Origin: Crenobacter cavernae
GTDB lineage: Bacteria; Pseudomonadota; Gammaproteobacteria; Burkholderiales; Chromobacteriaceae
DNA length: 64,000 nt
Reading direction: 5' to 3'
Assembly: GCF_003355495.1 (NCBI RefSeq)
Contig: NZ_CP031337.1
Coordinates: forward strand, 2,547,001 to 2,611,000
The position numbers and the translations under genes were made by a program. Shown piece after piece: positions 8,409 to 18,109 of the stretch. Each line of letters begins with the position of its first letter. Within the stretch, counting starts at the first letter, position 1. The notes under the pieces were generated by a model, which saw only the letters and a list, made by a program, of their open reading frames with translations, had not been told where the DNA came from and ran no database searches.

Positions 8409-10115
8409 TTAGGCATGCAGCCAGAAAGCGCTCTCAGCAAACTGCTCGCCATTCCACCAGTTCAGCTTGCCGGTGCCCTGGCGGAAGTTGCTCGCGCCGG
8501 CTTGGCTTTGCAGCGGCGCGATCACCTCGCCGGCGGCGTTGCGCCGTGCCACCAGAGTGCCCGTTTCGGGCACCACCATCACGATGTGACCAGAGCGGCC
8601 ATCCTCCTTGCGCCGGGCCACGATCAAGCCAATGGCGCCCAGGTTTACCTCCGTCTGTAGCTTGGTCAGCGTGCCGGTCTGGCGCCACCCAAAGGCTGCC
8701 CCGAAGTCGCGCAGCCAGCGGAACAGGTCGTTGGCCCGCATTTCCGCGATCGTGTTGCCGATCAAGGGCTGGACCGTCTCTCCCGCGGCAAGCCGCAGCA
8801 GCGCTGGGGCTGACCACCAGACCCGCGGCAGGAAGACGTCGGCGAGATAGCAGTAGTCGTGCGCGTAGATGTTGCAGAAGGTGAGGCCGTCGTGCGGCTG
8901 GTAGCGCAGGTTCCTCTTATCGTCCACGGCCAGCCAGTCAACGATGGCGGCCAGCTCGGCTCGCAGCTGATCCGGCGACGTACCCACGCGGCCTGGCTGC
9001 CCGTTCTCGTTCAACGAGTGCGCATTGGCGGGATCGCGTCGGCGGGTGATGGAGCCAGGCTTGCGCGGCATGGTCACTGCTACGATGCCGCTGTTGGGCG
9101 GCAAGGCCGCGGGCACCACTGGCTGTATAGCGACAGGGCCTGCCAGAGGCTGCAGGAACTTCGCCGAGGCAAAGCCGCGCAGCAGAGCGCCGCTTAGGCT
9201 TGTCTCGACTTCGATGAAGCCGCCAACCTTGGCGCCGGTGATGGCGCGTACCTCGTGTCCGTCGGGGAGGTGCCCCACCACGTTCGCTTGCGGTGGCGTA
9301 CTGATGTACGGTTCTCGCCGCAGGCGTAGCATGCCTTCCCGTGTCTCTACCCGGAGCGCTGGCCCCGTGGCGGTGACCGGGCTTGGCGGCGCGACCAGCG
9401 CCTGGCCAGCGGGCGCGGGCAGCAGGGCCGTGGCTTCGCCCGCGATGGCGACGGTGTGGGCCAGCCTGATGAAATCGAGGATCGCCTCGCCGTAGAAGCG
9501 CTTGCCGTCGAAGTGCCCCTGCTTCAGGCCCTTGGCCGGCTTGAAGCGGCCGGTATTGTAGACGATGCTCACCATGGCGAACTCCTGATCCGTCAGCGTT
9601 ACACGGCTCTGGAAGTCCAGCTTGCGCAGCGCGCTCTTCAGCTCGCGCACGCAGCGGTCGAGGGTGCAATCGAACTTCTCGTAATCGCGGTTCAGGAAGT
9701 ACTCTGGGTCTTCGATGAAGAACTGCAGGTCCAGCTGGAATACGCCGAAGCCGTGACAAAACTTGTTGGGGCGTTTGGCCACGGCTTCGTAGCCGGGCAC
9801 ATGCTGTGCCATGTCCACCAGCGCCTGGCGTGCGATCGCAAACATCTCCTTGCCGCGAGGTGCTTTCTCCAGATCGGCCCGGGTCAGAGGGAAGGCTGCC
9901 CGGCCCTTGTCAGCATCGAGCGTGTCGCCTACACACAGTGCCACGATACGATCAACCGCCATGTCTTTGCGGCGCATGGTTCCCCAAATGGAGCCGGTCT
10001 CGTGGCAGGCGATGGCAGTGAGAAAATCAACCGTCAGTGGCGTGCCGGCGATCGCGGCTTGAATGGGACTTTCAAACTGGGTCTTGAACCAGAAAATGTC
10101 GGCGCTGTCGGGCAT
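8409..10115 (-). CDS. Two-domain peptidoglycan hydrolase-like protein (lysozyme-like + SH3-like + Cys/His amidase-like)
   Basis: The start at 10115 is set by GAGGAG 7 bases upstream; a longer frame to 10160 lacks a site. In the 568-residue product, residues 15-230 look lysozyme-like: TAIACHETGSIWG (Glu39 as the candidate acid) and YNTGRFKP further on. Residues about 255-330 resemble a bacterial SH3 module. Residues 385-568 have CNIYAHDYCYLADVFLPRVWW (Cys414) and GHIVMVVPE (His510), the spacing of a CHAP/NlpC-type amidase. No signal peptide is seen, which fits a phage-type or contact-delivered enzyme. It probably forms a unit with the downstream patatin. Domain names are inferred from motifs, not from a search. 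Confidence 0.6.
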   Translation of the reverse strand: MPDSADIFWFKTQFESPIQAAIAGTPLTVDFLTAIACHETGSIWGTMRRKDMAVDRIVALCVGDTLDADKGRAAFPLTRADLEKAPRGKEMFAIARQALVDMAQHVPGYEAVAKRPNKFCHGFGVFQLDLQFFIEDPEYFLNRDYEKFDCTLDRCVRELKSALRKLDFQSRVTLTDQEFAMVSIVYNTGRFKPAKGLKQGHFDGKRFYGEAILDFIRLAHTVAIAGEATALLPAPAGQALVAPPSPVTATGPALRVETREGMLRLRREPYISTPPQANVVGHLPDGHEVRAITGAKVGGFIEVETSLSGALLRGFASAKFLQPLAGPVAIQPVVPAALPPNSGIVAVTMPRKPGSITRRRDPANAHSLNENGQPGRVGTSPDQLRAELAAIVDWLAVDDKRNLRYQPHDGLTFCNIYAHDYCYLADVFLPRVWWSAPALLRLAAGETVQPLIGNTIAEMRANDLFRWLRDFGAAFGWRQTGTLTKLQTEVNLGAIGLIVARRKEDGRSGHIVMVVPETGTLVARRNAAGEVIAPLQSQAGASNFRQGTGKLNWWNGEQFAESAFWLHA

Positions 10116-10201
10116 GGCTAGCTCCTCAGGTTGAAGGACGTAGCGATGGTCGTTAATCATTAGAAATTAGCAGCACTCTGGTTTATAGAGCACCTGTGTT
10201 G

Positions 10202-10640
10202 GGCTTTGTTAATGGTATGGACGCCCCTTTCCTGAAGCGGCACTGCGGTGTCACAGTGAGTTTGCAATCGGCTCACTGACCGAAGGGAGCGTCACCATAA
10301 ACATGACGACGATTTGACTGGATCTGGCCAAGAATGTGTTCCAGGCCCACGGGGTGGATGAGCACGGCAGAGCCTTCTGTGCAAACAATTGGCTCGCCTT
10401 CAAGTGGCCGCATTCTTTGCCAATCTGCCGCCCTGTCTGCTCGGTATGGAGGCATGTGGTAGTGCTAACTTCTGGGCTAGAAAGCTGGCAGCACAAGGCC
10501 ACGTCGTCAAACTAATGGCACCGCTGGCACCGCTGTTCGTGAAACCCTATGTCAAAGGCAGCAAGACCGATTCGGCGGATGCCGAGGCAATCTGCGAAGC
10601 GGTGGCATCGCAGCGGTTGGCGGCCATCCCTTCTATTACT
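10202..10640 (+). mobile_element. IS110/IS1111-family remnant with degenerate transposase
   Basis: The segment begins GGCTTTGTTAATGG, matching the palindromic element at 4656. The transposase starts near 10303 as MTTI, a stop (TGA), then LDLAKNVFQAHGVDEHG, the first DEDD-type catalytic block of IS110 transposases. It then shifts frame near 10390 into VAAFFANLPPCLLGMEACGSANFWARKL and VKPYVKGSKTDSADAEAICEA. Homology fades near 10640, where unrelated sequence begins. A nonsense codon, a frameshift and loss of the C-terminal serine half show that it is dead. Confidence 0.8.
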
Positions 10641-11324
10641 GGAGTGTCTAATGCATTTAGCATAAATGCCCGGTTCAGGTTATTGGGTACCAACAGAGAA
10701 GTACGGGCACCCTGCGATGGGGAGTGGTGCCTTGAAGCCGCGCAGTGCCTTGATGTGGTGAAGTCGCATCAGACGGGAAACATGGTGCTTGCCACACACC
10801 GCACCGATCTCGTGCAGTCATCCAGTTACAGCGTGAGCCATAGTCACCGCCACTGACACGCTAGGAATCACGAATCAGGGAGGGTAACCGGGTGTCCTCC
10901 TTTGCTCGGTCAGATTCAGGTCAATGCGGCATATGTAGAGTCCGACACGCGTCACCTGCAATAAACGACGCATGACTATCAGGTCAATGCTTGTCCATGA
11001 AGCAATGCTCACACGGACTCACTGGCAAAGTAGCACGTGGCTTTTCTTAGGATATCCCGTCCTTCTTCTGCGCGGCGCAGCTATGCCTTCATGCAAATAA
11101 TTAAATGCCTACCAATTACGACCCAAAGTAAAGCGATAATAATTGCGAAAATGGCTGGCCTTTGGCAAGACAGTATGAAAACGTGGCGAATTAATTCCAT
11201 CAAGTATTGCGTCAGTCTGTTTCGAAAATTTGACCATTAACTCTACCTCAATCACCCTTGGTGAAGGGTGCATGCTTTAGTGCGCCATGCTTTGTGAAGT
11301 TACCATTAGCCATCGCAACTGATT
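10641..11324. other. Stretch without a supportable gene
   Basis: A small open frame at 11037-11240 has no recognisable motif and no good ribosome site. The rest carries stops in all frames. The composition shifts toward AT near 11.1 kb, entering the next low-GC cassette. Confidence 0.4.
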
Positions 11325-11771
11325 TTAATTGGTTGTATCTGTGCGGTTGCTTTTTGGCTTTCCGAACAAAGAGTAAATTAAAGCCCCCATATATGCACCA
11401 AAAAGAGTCTCGATTGTAATTAAGAACCGTTTGAAATCTTCGAAGTTATCAAACCCATTATTGTAAGCTTTCATGATGACACTCACACCAATTAATAGGG
11501 CCGTAAATAGTGGAAATGCGAACGAAAGAACAGCATAAGTATTGGTGACTTTGTTTGTTTTATCGGAGGCAATGTGTTTGTCACTGATCACAAAGGAAAC
11601 TACACTAGTCGTATACACTGAAAATACTGGCACCACAATTGCCAATAAAGTTGTTAGCTCTTGCATCGTAAATGCGGCAAGAAAATATAGGGCAATACAT
11701 AGGAGCAAGAGCGTAACGTGGGAAATAATTATGGTTACACCGAGGGCATACTTTAGCTGGCGTTCAGTCAC
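11325..11771 (-). CDS. Unknown four-helix membrane protein
   Basis: The 148-residue protein has four predicted transmembrane helices (about residues 8-32, 38-62, 80-102, 118-138) and a polar, charged C-terminus. It starts with GTG inside the end of the upstream gene: the overlap GTGACTGA (11764-11771) places this start across the stop of the secreted protein, a pattern of translational coupling. The low GC and isolation between IS remnants point to recent acquisition. I do not recognise the family. Confidence 0.6.
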   Translation of the reverse strand: MTERQLKYALGVTIIISHVTLLLLCIALYFLAAFTMQELTTLLAIVVPVFSVYTTSVVSFVISDKHIASDKTNKVTNTYAVLSFAFPLFTALLIGVSVIMKAYNNGFDNFEDFKRFLITIETLFGAYMGALIYSLFGKPKSNRTDTTN

Positions 11772-13674
11772 GATTCGGCTCCTTTTCCTTTTTTGACAGG
11801 TAGTCCTTGAATGCGACCGTCAAGCTTCGAGTAAACTCGGTAAGATCAAGAGTGTACTGAGGCTCCATATCAGTAAACTGACTGTCCGGAGGGTATGCTC
11901 CGAGTCCGCTGGCTACTCGACCATCTATGCTCGCTCGCAAGAATGGCCCTGAAGGTGCTTGAGTTACAAAGAACGAAATTTGTAGCCGTTCCCACAGCGA
12001 TCCGCCGTGAATGGTACGGCCTTTAAGGCCGCGCACTATAACTTCGGCAAAGTCTGGATCTAACGTGAGAGCATTTATTTCTCTCTTGGAGACTTTAAGA
12101 TACTCTTGTAAAAAAGCTAAGATACTGGGGCCAATCCCCATCGTAGATAGAGGGAGCTGCTGACTTCCTGAGAGCACTCCCTTTTTTATCGGGACCGGTA
12201 GAGTGGTTCCAAATGAAGCAGAAACGCAGAAACTCCCATAGCGGCTTGCGTCTCCTCCTGAAATTGAAAACGCCCACTCTCCTGAGCAAACCACTGGTAC
12301 ATGTAGAATGACTTTTCTGGATGGAAGCCCCAGTGCTGCTGCAACCTTTTGAATTATTTTTTGCCAGAGTGTGATTCCATGCATTTCTTTAAATTCATTT
12401 TCGAGCGCCTCCATTTGAAAGCGATCAAGGTTGGTGTCTAAAAGCACTGCGACATCCGGTACGTCTTTGGCTGTAGCGTAGTTTGAACTTAAAAGGGTTC
12501 CAGCCAGCAGTCCTGTTTCCAACCGCTGCCATGCAAGAGATCTCGGTCGTAACTTCGCATTGTTATTTTTAGTGTTCTCGCGATGTGCTGTGGCAAGCAT
12601 TGCTCCTTCAATCATTTCACTTCTGACCTGCATGTTCTGTTCCGAATTTTTTTGCCTAAAATCGATAATATCGAGCGGAGAAAGCGCGGCGCCAAGACCA
12701 ACATCTTCAAACCACTTACCTAATTGCATCAATTCGTTTCGCATGGGGTTGTACGAGACTCCAATCAGCGAAATGGTAATTTCACTTGATTCGGAGAGTG
12801 GCATTTCTTTAAATTTTGGCCATATTTTCTTTTCGTCATACATATTTATTTCGGCAATATACTTTCCTGGGTTAAGAATGTATGAATATTGAATGGAACT
12901 TAAAGCGGGTAGTGGGCGTTTTTCCAGTAGCCATGCACTATCACCATTCATTTTCCTAATGCCGAAAGATACGAGCGGTCTTGAGTCATTAGGGCTCCAT
13001 GGACCTTTTTCTTCGCTTAGCCGAAAGAAAGGTGGTGCGCCCAATGCCCACTGCAAAATTGAACGGTATTTCACGTCAATTAAATAGTAGTCACTGCTAC
13101 TGGTGGGGCTAAATTTAATCTCACGTACCTCTCCTGCAAGTGCTGGAAACGTAGGTGTATCATTTCTAATTTTTTCGACGCTTAGTATAAAATCAGACGA
13201 GAAATGTCGTTCGGACTTTTCTTTGGAAACATCGAAATATTCAACCTGAACAATGTAATTTCCTGGCCTGAGCTTGGCAGAGGCCTTGATAGCATCATTT
13301 TCTTTGATCTCGGAGTGGGCAATAGCTATGATTGGATCTGAATTTACAGTACGAATTGAAAATCTGGGCCAATTACTTCCGTCGCCACCTTTGAGCGATA
13401 AAGTTATTTCGACTGGCAATACAGGGGATATTGCGACGTAACAATTTGTCGTTTTTTTAAAGCTGAGATTTAGCTTTTCTCCTGGCTGGATCGGCAAAGG
13501 TACTGCCGAATCTGGATTTAATCCAGTACCTGCGTTACCAAATGGCTGATGTAAAGCCGGGTTGACTGTGCAGGGGGGCTGGCCAATAATTTCTTTCGAG
13601 TGTGCAATAGAAGCCACAGATAAAAGAGCAATGGCATATAATATTTTTAGGTAACATCGGAGAAATAAATGCAT
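11764..13674 (-). CDS. Unknown secreted protein, 636 residues
   Basis: The ATG at 13674 was chosen because GGAAGAG lies just upstream. The N-terminus (a basic start, then CYLKILYAIALLSVASIAHS) is a signal peptide with likely cleavage before KEIIG. The next roughly 300 residues contain two or three beta-rich blocks with the pattern 'LRPGNYIVQVEYFD' / 'LNPGKYIAEINMYD', resembling PPC-like sugar- or protein-binding repeats. The C-terminal 250 residues are of unknown type and contain VAVLLDTNLDRFQMEALE. It is probably periplasmic or surface located and coupled to the 4-TM protein that follows. No catalytic motif is recognised. Confidence 0.6.
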   Translation of the reverse strand: MHLFLRCYLKILYAIALLSVASIAHSKEIIGQPPCTVNPALHQPFGNAGTGLNPDSAVPLPIQPGEKLNLSFKKTTNCYVAISPVLPVEITLSLKGGDGSNWPRFSIRTVNSDPIIAIAHSEIKENDAIKASAKLRPGNYIVQVEYFDVSKEKSERHFSSDFILSVEKIRNDTPTFPALAGEVREIKFSPTSSSDYYLIDVKYRSILQWALGAPPFFRLSEEKGPWSPNDSRPLVSFGIRKMNGDSAWLLEKRPLPALSSIQYSYILNPGKYIAEINMYDEKKIWPKFKEMPLSESSEITISLIGVSYNPMRNELMQLGKWFEDVGLGAALSPLDIIDFRQKNSEQNMQVRSEMIEGAMLATAHRENTKNNNAKLRPRSLAWQRLETGLLAGTLLSSNYATAKDVPDVAVLLDTNLDRFQMEALENEFKEMHGITLWQKIIQKVAAALGLPSRKVILHVPVVCSGEWAFSISGGDASRYGSFCVSASFGTTLPVPIKKGVLSGSQQLPLSTMGIGPSILAFLQEYLKVSKREINALTLDPDFAEVIVRGLKGRTIHGGSLWERLQISFFVTQAPSGPFLRASIDGRVASGLGAYPPDSQFTDMEPQYTLDLTEFTRSLTVAFKDYLSKKEKEPNRD

Positions 13675-13730
13675 CGCTCTTCCCATCGTTTTTAGTTGTT
13701 TATAGTATAGGTGTTCTTTGCTATTTCTAA

Positions 13731-14776
13731 GGCGCTGTTGCATAAGTCCGGCCGGGCTGCCGCCCGAAGCGCGGGGTAGACTTGCCGCATGAACCCGCAC
13801 AAGCCCCGTTACCGCATCACCAACTGGCCCGAGTACAACCGCAGCCTGCAGAACCGGGGCAATCTGATGGTGTGGCTGTCACCGGACATTTCCTGGCTGG
13901 GTAATGCGCGACCTGACGCCAAGGGTCGTCCGACGGTCTACACTGACGCCGCCATTCAAACCGTGCTGACGCTGAAGGTCTTGTTCAAGCTGGCGCTCCG
14001 GCAAGCGCGAGGCTTAGTTTGCAGTGTGTTGAAGCTGCCAGGGCTGGACTGGCCGGTGCCCTGCTTCAGCACGGTCAGCCGGCGGCAGGCCACCCTGACC
14101 GTCAACATTCCGGTGCGACGTCGGGCCGAACCCTTGCACCTGCTGGTCGATAGCACCGGGATCAAAATCTGCGGCGAGGGTGAATGGAAGGTCAAAAAGC
14201 ACGGAGCCGAGTACCGCCGGGCTTGGCGTAAGCTCCATGTGGCCATCGATGCCGCGACGTTGGATGTCCGGGCGGTAGAGATGACCGACCACCGTCAGGG
14301 CGACGCGCCGCCCAAGTGGAAGAACTACTGTCCCAACTTGATCCTGCCGAGCCATTGGCGAGTGTCCGCGGCGACGGAGCTTACGATACCCGGGGCTTCT
14401 ATCGGGTAGTTCGTTCGCGCGGAGCTGAAGTCATCGTACCGCCGAGGCGGAACGGCAAGCCCTGGAAAGACCGTACCGACTTTGCCCAAGCTCGGAATGA
14501 CAGCTTGGCCGCCGTCAAGCATCTGGGGCGGCGGTTATGGAAGAAGTGGAGTGATTACCATCGCTGTAGCCTGGTCGAGACGACCATGGGGCGCTTCAAG
14601 TTGTTGGGGGAACGACTGGCAGCTCGCCAGCCGGAGCGACAGGTCACCGAGGTGCATGTGCGCTGTGCGATTCTGAATACCTTCAACCGGCAGGGCATGC
14701 CGGTGACGGTTGCGCACGCCTGAAGTTCGTCAGCGGCAGGGGGGCTTGCCCCTAGCCCGATTTATGCAATAGCGCC
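13731..14776 (+). mobile_element. IS5-family (IS903-like) insertion sequence with frameshifted transposase
   Basis: The ends are imperfect inverted repeats: GGCGCTGTTGCATAAGTCCGG at the left and a right end whose complement reads GGCGCTATTGCATAAATCGGG. The transposase frame opens at 13789 (MNPHKPRYRITNWPEYNRSL), carries the DDE-type block LLVDSTGIKICGEGEW, and shifts frame near 14300-14316. It then continues as EELLSQLDPAEPLASVRGDGAYDT and ends at 14723 with the LVETTMGRFKLLGERL block. The single frameshift makes autonomous activity doubtful. Confidence 0.85.
13789..14723 (+). pseudogene. IS5-type DDE transposase, frameshifted
   Basis: The two overlapping frames (13789-14409 and 14316-14723) together give a full-length transposase of about 310 residues. 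The first Asp lies in VDSTG, the second in GDGAYDT and the Glu in VETTMGR. The junction is a -1 shift in a GC-rich stretch without a slippery run, so it looks like a mutation and not programmed frameshifting. Confidence 0.8.
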
Positions 14777-14968
14777 ATGTTGCGCTTCAAGTTGCTGGGC
14801 GAACGACTGGCATCGCGCCAACCGGAGCGCCAGGTGGCCGAGGTGCATGTGCGCTGCGCGATTCTGAATACGTTCAACCGACTGGGCATGCCGGTGACGG
14901 TCACTCACGCCTGAAATCCGACTGGGGTAGGGGTAACTTGGCCCAAGCCCGACTTATGCAACAGCGCC
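14777..14968 (+). mobile_element. 3' fragment of a second, related IS5-type element
   Basis: This 192-bp piece repeats the last 45 or so transposase codons (FKLLGERLASRQPERQV ... NTFNRLGMPVTVTHA) and a right terminal repeat ending GACTTATGCAACAGCGCC, with about 10 percent differences from the adjacent copy. It abuts the right end of the preceding IS directly, so the complete IS probably inserted at or recombined into the end of a sister copy. Confidence 0.75.
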
Positions 14969-15363
14969 GAATTTAGCTGCCGGAGTAATAGCTTCATCTG
15001 CAGGTGCTAGCAATAGTTTACAAACGTGCCCGTGCGACTTGGTCTCGTAGGTTGACGATGACAAATAGCTACTTCGAGCTTAAGCGACCGGTGCTAGCTC
15101 TGACTAACTAACCGATCCTTGGTCGAAGTGGTCGCTCATGACAAGGTGATACAATGACCGCTTGCTGTCGTGTGACATCCCACGCAACGCTATAGCTGCC
15201 ATTACCCCACAAATGCAGATTATTGATCCGGCCCTTTGAAGCAATCAGTTCTGTACTCATCCGTGAGGCAGTGAGGGCGCGTGAGTGCCTCAAACTGTAT
15301 GGCGCCGGAACAAAAGGCATAAGGCGACACCAATCAAAAACAGATCACAAGTGCTGAAAGAAC
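14969..15363. other. Intergenic stretch, no gene seen
   Basis: The stretch lies between the IS5 fragment and the truncated restriction-like gene. No frame with a recognisable product or ribosome site is present; it may contain the promoter of the truncated gene. Confidence 0.35.
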
Positions 15364-15698
15364 ATGCAGACCAATACGAATTTCCAACAGGTTCTCGATG
15401 AGCTAGCACTGCTCGGCGAGGAGGCGGCCCGCAAACCTTCCGATGACCCGCTGTACTAACAGTTCATCCAGCGATACCCCGCAGATCGACTGCCGCAGCT
15501 GAGTCTGGACGAATACTGCGTGGGCAAGGGGGATGGCGCGTCTTTCTGCTGGTGGCTGGAGCGCGGCTTGCAGCCGCTGCTGGGCCGCTACATGCCGGGC
15601 ACTTCCCGGGGCCACATCCTCTATTTCAAAAAGGATGGCACGGTCTACAAGAACCGCGAGCTGAAGGACCTCAGTGATGCGCAAGCCTTGGACTACAC
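15364..15698 (+). pseudogene. 5' fragment of a McrB-like restriction/defence gene, stop-interrupted and cut by IS3
   Basis: From ATG 15364 the frame reads 31 codons to an in-frame TAA (15457-15459), then continues as LSLDEYCVGKGDGASFCWWLERGL, LLGRYMPGTSRGHILYFKKDGTVY and LKDLSDAQALDY before the IS3 left end at 15699. This N-terminal pattern resembles that of large AAA+ proteins of McrB-type restriction loci. Everything downstream, including any GTPase domain, is missing. The assignment rests on wording and is moderate. The nonsense codon shows decay independent of the IS. Confidence 0.45.
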
Positions 15699-16947
15699 TG
15701 GTCTGTCCCGGGCTCGGTGGACACTGACTTAAGGTGGATAATGTCCGCCAAGGAGTGTTCATGACCCAAACCCGTAGAAACTTCCCCGAATCCTTCAAGC
15801 GCGAGGCCGTCGAGCAGGTGCTGGCCGGCTCACCGCTGCGTCACGTCGCCCAAGCGCTCGGCCTATCCGAGAACCTGCTGGGCAAGTGGAAGCGTCAGTA
15901 TCTGACCGGCGGTGCTGACGCCTTCCCCGGCAACGGTAAACAGCTCGGCGAGGCCGCCGAGCTCAAACGGCTGCGCGACGAACTGGCGCGTGTCACCATG
16001 GAGCGCGACGTACTAAAAAAGGCGCTCGCCATCTTCTCGCACCCCACGAAGTAAGGTTTCAGGTTATCGAAGCGTTGGCTGGGCGCTATCCGGTGGCGCT
16101 GATGTGCCGGCTGCTACGCGTCTCGCGCAGCGGCTATTATGCGTGGCGGCAACGCCCGCCCTCGGCGTGGGAGATGGCTAATCGCCGTTTGTTACGGGAG
16201 ATTCGCCTGGTGTTTGCCGAGGTGAACGGCATTTACGGGCACCGACGGATTCATGCCGAACTGGTCGCGCAGGGCCTGGCCTGTGGGCGGCATCGAATTG
16301 CGCGACTGATGCGGGAAGGTGGCTTGCGGGTGCGTTCACGCAAGCGCTGGCGGCCGGTTTCAGACAGCAAGCATGTGCTGCCGGTGGCACCGAATCGGCT
16401 GGAGCGCCAGTTTGCCGCCCCCGGCGTGAATCAGCGTTGGGTATCGGATATGACCTATATCCGTACCGAGCAAGGCTGGCTGTACTTGGCAGTAGTACTG
16501 GATTTGCACTCACGGGCGGTAGTGGGCTGGGCGATGCATCACCGCATGCAGCAAGAGTTGGTGCAGGCGGCGCTGACGATGGCGGTCGCCTGTCGACAAC
16601 CGCAAGGCGAAGTATTGCTGCATTCTGACCGGGGTAGCCAGTACTGCGCGTTCGACTACCAGGCCCTGCTCAGGCGACACGGCATCGTGCCGAGCCATTC
16701 CCGAGCGGGCAATTGTTGGGACAATGCGGCGATGGAAAGCTTCTTCCGTTCGCTGAAGGCGGAGCGGGTTTACCTGGCCCGCTACCGGAGCTACGACGAA
16801 GCCCGGCGAGATGTGTTCGACTACATCCGCTTTTACAACCACCAGCGTCGCCATTCGACGCTGGGCTATCTGAGTCCGATGGAATTCGAGCAGCGCCAAG
16901 CGCTGCTCAGTGCTTAACTAACTGTCCATTGTGTTCGGGACAGACCA
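15699..16947 (+). mobile_element. Complete IS3-family insertion sequence
   Basis: The left end TGGTCTGTCCCGGGCTCGG and right end (complement TGGTCTGTCCCGAACACAA) are terminal inverted repeats. The element is 1249 bp and encodes orfA and orfB joined by a -1 frameshift. The bases flanking the two ends do not form a target duplication, and the left and right flanks belong to two different truncated genes, which points to an IS-mediated deletion or rearrangement. Confidence 0.9.
15761..16917 (+). CDS. IS3-family transposase OrfAB (programmed -1 frameshift)
   Basis: OrfA (15761-16054, 97 residues) carries the HTH (PESFKREAVEQVL ... HVAQALGLSENLL) and the leucine-zipper-like segment LKRLRDELARVTMERDVLKKA. 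The slippery heptamer A-AAA-AAG at 16015-16021 is in frame, and a -1 slip leads into HLLAPHEVRFQVIEALAGRYPVA. The orfB part (to 16917) has the DDE triad: Asp in VSDMTYI, Asp in HSDRGSQY, Glu in MESFFRSLK. An AAGGAG site precedes the orfA ATG. The element appears intact and may be active. Confidence 0.88.
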
Positions 16948-17840
16948 ATGATGCCGCTGCCACTCGCTGCCATCTGCAGTACCTTCCTGGCCCAGCGCGG
17001 ATCATGAAGTGGCACTGGCTCGGCAAATTTTACGAGAAAGTCCACCGCTTCGTTCTCTGGATTCACGAGAACAAGGCGGCCGGTCCCTTTTGCTCCTTCG
17101 TACAGGAGAGAGGAGACGAGATTGAGGGCACCGAAAAGATCGGAATAGTTATATCTACGATCGATAGACAAACCTGGGGTATGAAGAAAATTTCTTGCGG
17201 CTACACGGACAATTTCCTCTGCGCTCCGCATCCCTCGCTGGAGAAAACGGCCCGGCTCCGGGTTCTGCATTTCTTCAGTTGCCTCCTGAAGCACCGCGTA
17301 CATCGCCGCGTGCAATAGGCTGCGAAATCCGTAGCCGCGCTCCCGTATGCTCACGGGCCTTGGCGGCAAAGGAGGAAATTGGACAAAGGTGGCATTGGGA
17401 ATCTGCACGACCGGGGTGACGTAGTAGTCTTCGATATATCGTGGCTCGCCGCAGAACGACGTGACACCATGATTCTTATCATAGGACTCAAACGTCTTGG
17501 CAACTGACGTTCGTACTGAGTCACGGCGCATCCATTCCGGCTTATCGCGCATGCTGGGCTCGTCGCCGAAAAAGACGTTCTGTAGATGATGACTCTCATA
17601 GGTGGACTCGATTGCGTCCAACAGGCCATCAAAGAGCGGTAAGGACCATTTCCCATCTTCCGGTTCTATGCATACCTGATTCCGGTTGTTGCTGCCGGGA
17701 CGACGCGCACCGACAAGCAGGACATCGGCGTTCCCTGCTGCGCCAAGCTCCTTTAGAACATCTCTTGCGAGGTGCTGAACATGAAGTCGGTAGCTGTGCT
17801 GATATCCCCACATGAACAGATAAATCGATCGCCCCATCAC
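16914..17840 (-). pseudogene. Unknown CBASS-operon ORF, 3' end replaced by IS3 sequence
   Basis: The frame starts at GTG 17840 (or ATG 17837), overlapping the preceding stop by GTGA. Real homologous sequence probably ends at 16948; the last dozen codons to the stop at 16914 are IS3 end sequence, so the protein is truncated at its C-terminus. Visible features are MWGYQHSYRLHVQHLARDVL near the start, ADVLLVGARRPG, and FVQFPPLPPRPVSIRERGYGF in the middle. The first block looks Rossmann-like. I do not recognise the family. Its tight coupling to the CD-NTase operon implies a role in the same defence system. Confidence 0.65.
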
Positions 17841-18094
17841 ATCGTAACCTTTACGTAGACTTGGTCAACACGAGGGGTCTGTTGCATCAAGCCCCAGTCT
17901 TTTGACAGCACAGGCCGGAGTTGTAGACTCATGGTATGAGCAAACCTTCCTGCCGGGATCATAAGCCGGAAGTGCCGACCGTTGTCAGGTAAGTCCACTT
18001 TATAGTTGACTATGTCGCGCGAATCAGTAACAACACCCACATATACTTCACGTAGCCTTCGCCGGGGCCGGCATGATCGTGCTAGCTGTTCCAC
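17837..18094 (-). CDS. Small unknown protein in the CBASS operon
   Basis: The 85-residue product starts at GTG 18094, 15 bases after the CD-NTase stop, and overlaps the next gene by 4 bases. It has an arginine-rich start (CRPRRRLREVYVGVV) and beta-strand-like segments (HFRLMIPAGRFAHTMSLQLRPVL). No signal peptide or membrane helix is seen. The spacing argues that it is translated as part of the operon. No family is recognised. Confidence 0.55.
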   Translation of the reverse strand: MEQLARSCRPRRRLREVYVGVVTDSRDIVNYKVDLPDNGRHFRLMIPAGRFAHTMSLQLRPVLSKDWGLMQQTPRVDQVYVKVTM

Positions 18095-18109
18095 GGGCCT
18101 TCAGTCGGC

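Noticed and set aside
11037..11240. A 67-codon open frame
   Set aside because: No recognisable motif, poor start context and no coding bias.
15403..15798. A minus-strand frame opposite the McrB-like fragment
   Set aside because: It crosses the IS3 boundary and has no motif; the plus-strand reading carries the recognisable protein sequence.
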